From positions 72,314-136,313 of the forward strand of contig LWDM01000044.1 in assembly GCA_002083525.1 (NCBI GenBank): a DNA stretch of 64,000 bases. The letters are read 5' to 3'. Below, one piece after another: positions 57,619 to 64,000 of the stretch (position 1 is the first letter of the stretch; each line of letters opens with the position of its first letter). This stretch comes from Proteobacteria bacterium SG_bin9. GTDB taxonomy: Bacteria; Pseudomonadota; Alphaproteobacteria; Rhizobiales; Xanthobacteraceae. A program made the translations under genes and the position numbers. The notes beneath the pieces were generated by a model that was given only the letters and a program-made list of their open reading frames with translations, did no database searches and was not told the DNA's origin.

Positions 57619-58515
57619 ATGAATATGCCTGCACTGAAGACCAACGTCGCGACGGCCACTCCGATCGGCAGCGCCAGCGTCGTTTCGCTGCCGACGGTAA
57701 AGCCGAGCTATTTGACGACAAAGGTCGTTCCGAAGCTCAGGAACGCCGCCGCAGTGATCCTTCCGCCGCTCATCATGCTGGCGCTCATCCTCGGTGTCTG
57801 GCAGTTGCTCTGTATGAAGCCCGGCGCGACACTGCCGGCGCCGACCAAGATTTGGTCGGAAGCCAAGGATCTCATCCTCGATCCCTTCTTCGTCGCTGGT
57901 CCGCAGGATATCGGCCTCGGCTGGCGCGTGCTGGTCTCGCTGCAGCGTGTGGCGATCGGTTACGGCCTTGCCGGCCTGATCGGCATCCTGCTCGGCACCA
58001 TCATCGGCCAGTCGGTCTGGGCGATGCGCGGTCTCGATCCGATCTTCCAGGTGCTGCGCACGATCTCGCCGCTCGCCTGGCTCCCGATCTCGCTGGCCGC
58101 GTTCCGCGATAGCCAGCCGTCGGCGATCTTCGTGATCTTCATCACCTCGGTCTGGCCGATCATCATCAACACCGCGGTCGGCATCCGCAACATTCCGCAG
58201 GACTATCGCAACGTCGCAGCGGTGGTGCAACTCAACCACCTCGAGTTCTTCTGGAAGATCATGATCCCGTCGGCGGCGCCGTACATCTTCACGGGCCTGC
58301 GCATCGGCATCGGTCTGTCGTGGCTCGCGATCGTCGCGGCTGAAATGCTCACTGGCGGCGTCGGCATCGGCTTCTTCATCTGGGATGCCTGGAACTCCTC
58401 GCGTCTCTCCGACATCGTCGTCGCGCTCGTCTACATCGGCATGATCGGCTTCATCCTCGATCGCGCGATTGCGTTCATCGCCTCGATCGTGACCCGCGGC
58501 ACGGCTGCGAGCTAA
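57619..58515 (+). CDS. nrtB: NrtB, nitrate ABC transporter permease
   Basis: NrtB forms the membrane channel of the nitrate importer. The 298-residue product has about six hydrophobic segments (about residues 45-290) and the ABC-permease loop EAA-type AAVVQLNHLEFFWKIMIPSAAPYIFTGLRIGIGLSWLAIVAAEML. It starts at ATG 57619 with a 40-residue cytoplasmic head. It lies 63 bases after nrtA, across the hairpin, and 10 before nrtC, so the importer genes are one unit. Confidence 0.95.
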   Translation: MNMPALKTNVATATPIGSASVVSLPTVKPSYLTTKVVPKLRNAAAVILPPLIMLALILGVWQLLCMKPGATLPAPTKIWSEAKDLILDPFFVAGPQDIGLGWRVLVSLQRVAIGYGLAGLIGILLGTIIGQSVWAMRGLDPIFQVLRTISPLAWLPISLAAFRDSQPSAIFVIFITSVWPIIINTAVGIRNIPQDYRNVAAVVQLNHLEFFWKIMIPSAAPYIFTGLRIGIGLSWLAIVAAEMLTGGVGIGFFIWDAWNSSRLSDIVVALVYIGMIGFILDRAIAFIASIVTRGTAAS

Positions 58516-58525
58516 GGAGAAACAA

Positions 58526-59320
58526 ATGACCGTCTATCTGAAGCTCGATCACATCGACAAGGTGTTCACCCGCGGCTCGGCCACCACCGAGGTCCTCAAG
58601 GACATCAACCTCACGGTGAACAAGGGCGAGTACATCTCGATCATCGGCCACTCCGGTTGCGGCAAGTCGACGTTGCTCAACATCGTCGCCGGCCTGACCG
58701 ACGCATCGCAGGGCGGCGTGCTGCTGGAAAACCGCGAGGTCAATTCGCCGGGACCGGACCGCGCCGTCGTGTTCCAGAACCACTCGCTGCTGCCGTGGCT
58801 CACCGTCTACGACAACGTCAAGCTCGGCGTCGACAAGGTGTTCGCCAAGACGAAGACCAAGGCGGAGCGGGACGAGTGGGTGATGTTCAATCTCAACCTC
58901 GTGCAGATGGCGCACGCCAAGGACAAGCGTCCGTCGGAAATCTCCGGCGGCATGAAGCAGCGCGTCGGCATCGCCCGCGCACTCGCGATGGAGCCGAAGA
59001 TACTGCTGCTCGACGAGCCGTTCGGCGCACTCGACGCGCTGACCCGCACGCATCTGCAGGACTCGGTGATGGCGCTGCATCAGAAGCTTGGCAACACCAT
59101 CATGATGATCACCCATGACGTCGACGAGGCCGTTCTGCTCTCGGATCGCATCGTGATGATGACAAACGGTCCGAGCGCCCGCATCGGCGAGGTGCTCGAC
59201 GTGCCGCTGGCCCGGCCGCGCAAGCGGCTCGAGCTGGCGTCGAACGCGACGTACCTCAAGTGCCGCCAGCGCGTGCTCGAGTTCCTGTACGAGCGTCACC
59301 GCTTCGTCGAAGCCGCCTGA
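58526..59320 (+). CDS. nrtC: Nitrate ABC transporter ATP-binding protein (NrtC/NrtD type)
   Basis: The 264-residue product is the ATPase of the nitrate importer. It has Walker A GHSGCGKSTL near residue 42, the ABC signature ISGGMKQRVGIARAL near 135, and Walker B ILLLDEPFGALD near 157, and the switch histidine in MITHDVDE. It is a single ATPase unit without the NrtA-like extension found in cyanobacterial NrtC, so one protein would serve as homodimer. TAAGGAGAAACAA before the ATG is a good ribosome-binding site. The next gene follows after 12 bases. Confidence 0.95.
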   Translation: MTVYLKLDHIDKVFTRGSATTEVLKDINLTVNKGEYISIIGHSGCGKSTLLNIVAGLTDASQGGVLLENREVNSPGPDRAVVFQNHSLLPWLTVYDNVKLGVDKVFAKTKTKAERDEWVMFNLNLVQMAHAKDKRPSEISGGMKQRVGIARALAMEPKILLLDEPFGALDALTRTHLQDSVMALHQKLGNTIMMITHDVDEAVLLSDRIVMMTNGPSARIGEVLDVPLARPRKRLELASNATYLKCRQRVLEFLYERHRFVEAA

Positions 59321-59332
59321 GGATACGCGGGA

Positions 59333-60547
59333 ATGAGCGAACCGCTCGTCATCATCGGCAATGGCATGGCCGCGGCGCGGCTGGTCGAGGAGCTCGCCAA
59401 GCGCGCCCTCGGCCGTCATGCGATTGCCGTGATCGGTGACGAGCCGCGGCTCGCTTACAACCGCGTGCTGTTGTCGTCGGTGCTGGCGGGTGAAGTCACC
59501 TCGCAGGACATCGAACTGAAGTCGTCCGACTGGTGGCGCGATCACGGCGTCACCGTACGCTACGGCTGTGCGGCTTTGTCCGTCGATACGGCAAAGCGGG
59601 AAGTGACACTCGCCAACGGTGCGACCGTCGCATACTCGCGGCTGATGTTTGCGACCGGGTCGACCGCGCTGCGGCTGAACGTTCCGGGTGCGGATTTGCC
59701 CGGCGTGCATACGTTCCGCGACAGCCGCGACGTCGAACAGTTGATCGATCTCGCGCAGCAGAAGAAGCGCGTCGTTGTCGTCGGCGGCGGATTACTTGGA
59801 CTTGAAGCGGCCTACGGCATCGCCAAGGCGGGCGCAAAGGTCACGCTGGTTCACCTCATGGATCGCCTGATGGAGCGTCAGCTAGATTTGCCGGCCGCGG
59901 CGCTGCTGAAGAGCCAGGTCGAGCGCAAGGGCGTCGAGGTGATGCTGAATGCATCGACCGCGCGCATTCTCGGCACCGACAGCGTCACCGGTGTTGAACT
60001 CACAGATGGACGGACCATCGCCGCCGATGCGGTCGTGTTCGCGGCCGGCATTCGTCCGAACACGGCGCTGGCCAAGGTCGCCGGCATTCCCGTCAATCGC
60101 GGCATCGTCGTCAACGATCGCATGGAAAGCGACGTTGCCGGTGTCTACGCGATCGGCGAGTGCGCCGAGCATCGCGGCGCCTGCTATGGCCTCGTCGAGC
60201 CGGCTTACGAGCAAGCGGCTGTGCTGGCCGAACATCTGGCCGGGCGCAACGCAGATTATCTCGGCAGCGTGACTGCCACCAATCTCAAGGTCTCCGGTGT
60301 CGGCGTGTTCTCGGCCGGTGACTTTCTCGCGACGAACGACAGCGACGTCGTCGTCTTGAACGATCCCAAGCGCGGCGTGTATCGCAAGCTCGTGCTGAGG
60401 GAGGGTGCGCTCACCGGGGCGGTTCTCGTCGGAGATACCCGGGACGCACTTTGGTATCTCGAACTGATCCGCAGCAGGACGTCCGTGGCAACGATGCGCG
60501 GCGATCTGATGTTTGGACGGGCGATGGCAGAATCGAAAGCCGCTTAG
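59333..60547 (+). CDS. FAD/NAD(P)-dependent oxidoreductase of the nitrite-reductase (NirB N-terminal) type
   Basis: The 404-residue product has two Rossmann motifs, VIIGNGMAAARLVEELA (FAD) near residue 7 and VVVVGGGLLGLEAAYGIAKAG (NAD(P)H) near 147, and the FAD phrase GVYAIGECAEHRG near 265. This layout is that of the N-terminal half of assimilatory nitrite reductase NirB and of rubredoxin-reductase-like proteins. It lacks the siroheme and Fe-S half. With nirA next, it may feed electrons to nitrate or nitrite reductase. It is co-directional with 12 bases before and 3 after. Confidence 0.88.
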   Translation: MSEPLVIIGNGMAAARLVEELAKRALGRHAIAVIGDEPRLAYNRVLLSSVLAGEVTSQDIELKSSDWWRDHGVTVRYGCAALSVDTAKREVTLANGATVAYSRLMFATGSTALRLNVPGADLPGVHTFRDSRDVEQLIDLAQQKKRVVVVGGGLLGLEAAYGIAKAGAKVTLVHLMDRLMERQLDLPAAALLKSQVERKGVEVMLNASTARILGTDSVTGVELTDGRTIAADAVVFAAGIRPNTALAKVAGIPVNRGIVVNDRMESDVAGVYAIGECAEHRGACYGLVEPAYEQAAVLAEHLAGRNADYLGSVTATNLKVSGVGVFSAGDFLATNDSDVVVLNDPKRGVYRKLVLREGALTGAVLVGDTRDALWYLELIRSRTSVATMRGDLMFGRAMAESKAA

Positions 60548-60550
60548 GCC

Positions 60551-62305
60551 ATGTCTGGTGACTTCACGGTCGACCAAAAACGATATCTCGAAGGATTTGT
60601 CTCAGGCCTCAGCGCCTCCCGGGTCGCACGCGCGAGTGCGCCAACCAAGGCCGAGCCGGTTGGGCCGGACGCGATCCACTTGAAGGCACAGGACCGCGTG
60701 GTCGCGGCCGGCGGCAAGCTCAACGACCAGGAAAAGTTCAAGCGCGACGAGCATCCGTTCGACGCCTATCCGCGACTGGTGAAGCAGGCGGAGAACAATG
60801 AGCCGCCGAAGCCGCAGGACAACTTCCGCTGGCGCTATTTCGGCATCTTCTACGTCGCGCCGACGCAGAGCTCGTACATGTGCCGGATGCGGATTCCGAA
60901 CGGTATCCTCAAGCACTGGCAGTTTGCTGGCGTCGCCGATCTCGCCGAGAAGTTTGCCGGACCGTATGCGCATGTAACCACCCGCGCTAATCTGCAGCTG
61001 CGCGAGATCGAACCGAAGAACGCCATCAACATCATCGAAGGCATTCAGGACCTCGGGCTGTGCTCGCGCGGCTCCGGCGCCGACAACATCCGCAACGTCA
61101 CGGGCTCGTCGACGGCCGGCATCGATCCGCAGGAGCTGCTCGACACGCGGCCGCACGCCAAGGCGTGGCACTACCACATTCTCAACGATCGCTCGCTCTA
61201 CGGCCTGCCGCGCAAGTTCAATGTGGCGTTCGACGGCGCGGGGCAGATCGCGACTCTCGAGGACACCAACGACATCGCTTTCCAGGCGGTCGAGGTGCTG
61301 GACGGCCATGGCGTCGAGCCGGGCGTCTACTATCGACTCGCGCTTGGCGGCATCACCGGCCATCGCGATCTCGCGCGCGACACCGGCGTGATCCTGAAGC
61401 CGGACGAGGCAACAGAAGTCGCCGACCGCATCATCCGCGTCTTTATCGAGAACGGCGACCGCACCAATCGCAACAAGGCGCGCATGAAGTACGTGCTCGA
61501 TGCCTGGGGCTTCGACAAGTACCTCGCGGCGGTCGAGGAGAAGCTTGGCCGCAAGCTGGTGCGCGTTCCGGCGGAAGCCGTCGCGCCGCGGCCGACATTC
61601 GATCGCATGGCTCACATCGGCGTGCATCCGCAGAAGCAATCGGGCCTGAACTGGATTGGCGTCACGCTGAAGCTTGGCCTCCTGTCGCCGGACCAGATCC
61701 GCGGGCTCGCCAAAGTCTCGCAGGAACTGGGCGACGGCGATATTCGCCTGACCGTCTGGCAGAATCTGCTGATCTCCGGCATCGCCGATGCCGACGTGGC
61801 GAAGGCTGTCGCGGCGATCGAGGCGCTCGGTCTCGCGACGACCGCATCGTCGCTGCGCGCCGGCATCGTCGCCTGCACCGGCGCAACCGGATGCCGTTTC
61901 GCCGCCGCGCATACCAAGGAGAGCGCCGACGAGATCGTCAATTGGTGCGAAGACAAAGTGACGATCGACACGCCGGTGAACATCCATCTGACCGGGTGTC
62001 ACCATTCCTGCGCCCAGCACTACATCGGCGATATCGGCATGATCGGCGCACGCGTGCCGATCAACGACGACGGAGACACAGTCGACGGCTTCAATGTGCT
62101 GGTCGGCGGCGGCTATGGCGATCAGGGCATGATGGCGCGCGAGCTCTATCAGCACGTGAAGTCGGAGGATGCACCCAAGCTCGTCGAGCGGATGCTGAAG
62201 GCTTACGTGGTCAACCGCACGGCGGATGACGAAACCTTCGCGGCGTTTGCCAACCGCCACGAGCCCGATGCGCTGCGCAAGATGGCTGAGGAGGTCTCGG
62301 CATGA
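60551..62305 (+). CDS. nirA: NirA, ferredoxin-type nitrite reductase (siroheme)
   Basis: NirA reduces nitrite to ammonium with six electrons. The 584-residue product has the ferredoxin-like half-domain repeat and the siroheme/[4Fe-4S] ligands in the C-terminal part: Cys442 and Cys448 in ACTGATGCRF, and Cys483 and Cys487 in TGCHHSCAQHYIGDIG. It is longer than plant-type sulfite reductases. It lies 3 bases after the FAD protein and overlaps the next flavoprotein by four bases (ATGA), so it may receive electrons from that protein rather than from soluble ferredoxin. Distinguishing nitrite from sulfite as substrate rests on the operon. Confidence 0.93.
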   Translation: MSGDFTVDQKRYLEGFVSGLSASRVARASAPTKAEPVGPDAIHLKAQDRVVAAGGKLNDQEKFKRDEHPFDAYPRLVKQAENNEPPKPQDNFRWRYFGIFYVAPTQSSYMCRMRIPNGILKHWQFAGVADLAEKFAGPYAHVTTRANLQLREIEPKNAINIIEGIQDLGLCSRGSGADNIRNVTGSSTAGIDPQELLDTRPHAKAWHYHILNDRSLYGLPRKFNVAFDGAGQIATLEDTNDIAFQAVEVLDGHGVEPGVYYRLALGGITGHRDLARDTGVILKPDEATEVADRIIRVFIENGDRTNRNKARMKYVLDAWGFDKYLAAVEEKLGRKLVRVPAEAVAPRPTFDRMAHIGVHPQKQSGLNWIGVTLKLGLLSPDQIRGLAKVSQELGDGDIRLTVWQNLLISGIADADVAKAVAAIEALGLATTASSLRAGIVACTGATGCRFAAAHTKESADEIVNWCEDKVTIDTPVNIHLTGCHHSCAQHYIGDIGMIGARVPINDDGDTVDGFNVLVGGGYGDQGMMARELYQHVKSEDAPKLVERMLKAYVVNRTADDETFAAFANRHEPDALRKMAEEVSA

Positions 62306-63918
62306 ACCAGATGTCTCCACCGCCCATGCTGGATATCATCCCGGAAACAGCGCCGTTCTCGGCCGAACAGCGCTCGTGGCTCAATGGCTTCTTCGCCGGC
62401 CTCGTGTCGCTCGACAATGTGGTGACGCCGCTGTCTTCTGCGCAGGGCGCCGAAGTGATGAAGGGCGTCGCCGGTGATGGCGATGACGGCGAAGCGCCCT
62501 GGCACGACCAGACCATGCCGATGACAGAGCGCATGAAGCTTGCCGAGGGCCGGCCGTTGCGGCGGCGCATGATGGCGGCGATGGCGCAGCAAGACTGTGG
62601 CCAGTGCGGCTACAACTGCCACGACTATTCCGAGGCCATTGCCGGCCGCAAGGAAGAGCGGCTCAACCTCTGCGTCCCGGGCGGCAAAGACACCAACCGC
62701 ATGCTGAAGGCACTGTACGCGGAATTGGACGCCGCACCGGCTGCAAAGCCTGCGGCGGATGCCCCGGCGACAGCAGAGGCTCAGCCAGCCGCGCCGGAAG
62801 GACCCGCCGGCCGCTCACGCGACAATCCGGCGACCGCTGCGTTCCTCTCGCGACGCCTGCTCAACAAGATGGGCTCGGAGAAGGAGACGTATCACATCGA
62901 GTTCGATCTCGCGAAAGCCGGTCTCGACTACGTGGTTGGCGACTCGTTCGGCGTGTTCGCACGCAACGATACCGGTCTGGTCGACCAGATCATTGCCGTG
63001 CTCGGCGCGCTGCACACGACGCCGATCAACGGCAAGCCGCTGCGCGATGTGCTGCTTGATGACGTCTCGCTCTCACCCGCGCCGGATTCGCTGTTCGAAT
63101 TGATCTCCTTCGTCACCGGCGGCGCCCAGCGCGAAAAAGCGAGGGCGCTGGCGCAAGGTGAGGATCCGGATGGCGATGCCGCCAACCTGGACGTTCTGGC
63201 GGCGCTGACCAAGTTCAGCGGCGTGCGGCCGCACCCGGAAGCGTTCGTCGAAGCGCTCGAACCGCTGCAGCCGCGCCTCTACTCGATTTCCTCGTCGAAC
63301 AACGCGACGCCGGGCAAGCTGAGCCTCACGGTCGACACCGTTCGCTACGTCATCAACAAGCGCAAGCGCCTCGGCCTTGCATCGACCTTCCTCGCCGAAC
63401 GCATCAATCCGGGCGAGGAGTTGAAGGTCTATGTGCAGAAGGCGCACGGCTTCGCGCTGCCCGAGAATCCGGAGACGCCGATCATCATGGTCGGGCCGGG
63501 CACCGGCATCGCGCCGTTCCGCGCCTTCCTCAACGACCGCAAGGCAACCGGAGCACCGGGCCGTAACTGGCTGTTCTTCGGCCATCAGCGCAGCGACTGC
63601 GATTTCTACTACGCCGACGAACTCAATGCGATGAAGGCGTCGGGTCATCTGACGCGCCTGTCGCTCGCATGGTCACGCGACGGCGCCGAGAAGTTCTACG
63701 TGCAGGATCGCATGCGCGAAGTCGGCCGCGAGCTGTGGTCGTGGCTCGCCGACGGCGCGCATCTCTACATCTGCGGCGATGCCAAGCGCATGGCCAAAGA
63801 CGTGGAGCGGGCGCTGGTCGACATCGTCGCGCAGTTCGGCGCGCGCTCGACCGACGAGGCGATCGCTTTCGTCGGCGAGCTGAAGAAGAAGGGCCGCTTC
63901 CAGCAGGACGTCTACTGA
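62302..63918 (+). CDS. Fe-S and ferredoxin-reductase fusion flavoprotein, partner of NirA
   Basis: The 538-residue product resembles the flavoprotein subunit of sulfite reductase (CysJ) in its C-terminal half: RLYSISSSNN (FAD), GPGTGIAPFRAFL (NADPH) and YICGDAKRM. The flavodoxin domain is missing. Instead the N-terminal half carries a four-cysteine cluster, Cys99-x2-Cys102-x3-Cys106-x17-Cys124 (CGQCGYNC and LCVPGG), close to the RnfB-type Fe-S motif, so electrons probably pass NADPH to FAD to [4Fe-4S] to siroheme. A disordered Ala/Pro linker separates the halves. Translation is coupled to nirA by an ATGA overlap. Confidence 0.85.
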   Translation: MNQMSPPPMLDIIPETAPFSAEQRSWLNGFFAGLVSLDNVVTPLSSAQGAEVMKGVAGDGDDGEAPWHDQTMPMTERMKLAEGRPLRRRMMAAMAQQDCGQCGYNCHDYSEAIAGRKEERLNLCVPGGKDTNRMLKALYAELDAAPAAKPAADAPATAEAQPAAPEGPAGRSRDNPATAAFLSRRLLNKMGSEKETYHIEFDLAKAGLDYVVGDSFGVFARNDTGLVDQIIAVLGALHTTPINGKPLRDVLLDDVSLSPAPDSLFELISFVTGGAQREKARALAQGEDPDGDAANLDVLAALTKFSGVRPHPEAFVEALEPLQPRLYSISSSNNATPGKLSLTVDTVRYVINKRKRLGLASTFLAERINPGEELKVYVQKAHGFALPENPETPIIMVGPGTGIAPFRAFLNDRKATGAPGRNWLFFGHQRSDCDFYYADELNAMKASGHLTRLSLAWSRDGAEKFYVQDRMREVGRELWSWLADGAHLYICGDAKRMAKDVERALVDIVAQFGARSTDEAIAFVGELKKKGRFQQDVY

Positions 63919-64000
63919 GGCGAAAAGGTTAAGGCGAAACAGGCGAATGTTTTTCACGTCAAATACGCTCAGGCAGTCAATTCGTCCTCTCTGGAGGCGT
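63919..64000 (+). other. Gap at right edge with a ribosome-binding-like site
   Basis: No complete gene fits in these 82 bases. CTCTCTGGAGG ends at about 63996, close to the edge, so a further gene of the operon probably starts within a few bases beyond the window, perhaps nitrate reductase. Confidence 0.45.

Overview
The window looks like chromosome from an alphaproteobacterium of the Nitrobacteraceae (Bradyrhizobium, Rhodopseudomonas or Afipia relatives). The main clues are high-GC coding sequence, the gene pair for cyclic beta-(1,3),(1,6)-glucan synthesis (ndvB/ndvC) known from Bradyrhizobium, phosphatidylcholine synthase, an Omp25/31-type barrel protein, IalB, and LexA boxes of the alphaproteobacterial GTTC-N7-GTTC type. 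The family assignment is inferred from gene content, not from a phylogenetic marker. No prophage, transposon, CRISPR array or rRNA operon is visible; this is ordinary core chromosome with a few accessory patches.

Left part (1-13 kb) is housekeeping. It holds uvrA (cut by the left edge), a porin-like barrel protein, ssb, a DUF2306-type membrane protein, gyrA, coaD, two cyclophilins, and the overlapping pair queA-tgt for queuosine. uvrA and ssb each carry their own LexA box. All four zinc ligands expected in Tgt are replaced. A palindromic repeat cluster fills the queA leader.

13-22 kb holds cysK and a run of small proteins: an orphan BrnA-like antitoxin, a GrlR-like protein, a DUF3606 protein and zinc-ribbon proteins. 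It continues with an AraC regulator beside a secreted thioredoxin-fold protein and a periplasmic molybdopterin oxidoreductase with its cytochrome b, then an orphan Flp pilin and tRNA-Lys(TTT). 22-28 kb is the beta-glucan locus: ndvB and a small companion on the minus strand, and divergent ndvC, which seems to start at ATT. 28-42 kb returns to housekeeping: a SPOR-like protein, glmU, glmS, a DUF502 protein, an SDR without its catalytic lysine, recG, sdhE and mfd. 41-46 kb is a minus-strand trio (orphan SBP_bac_5 protein, degenerate adenylate-forming enzyme, degenerate GGDEF protein). 46-54 kb contains ialB, hspQ, an AEC transporter, a UbiH-type hydroxylase, pcs-terC, a quinone oxidoreductase and rimO.

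The right end (54-64 kb) is an assimilatory nitrate/nitrite locus: nasT-nasS, then nrtA-nrtB-nrtC, an FAD oxidoreductase, nirA and an unusual flavoprotein in which an Fe-S module stands where a flavodoxin domain would be expected. The 320-base gap before nrtA carries two NtrC-like sites, a sigma-54-like promoter and a leader in which a NasT (ANTAR)-type hexaloop hairpin overlaps a terminator. Nitrogen status would set initiation and NasS/NasT would set read-through. The operon probably continues past the right edge.
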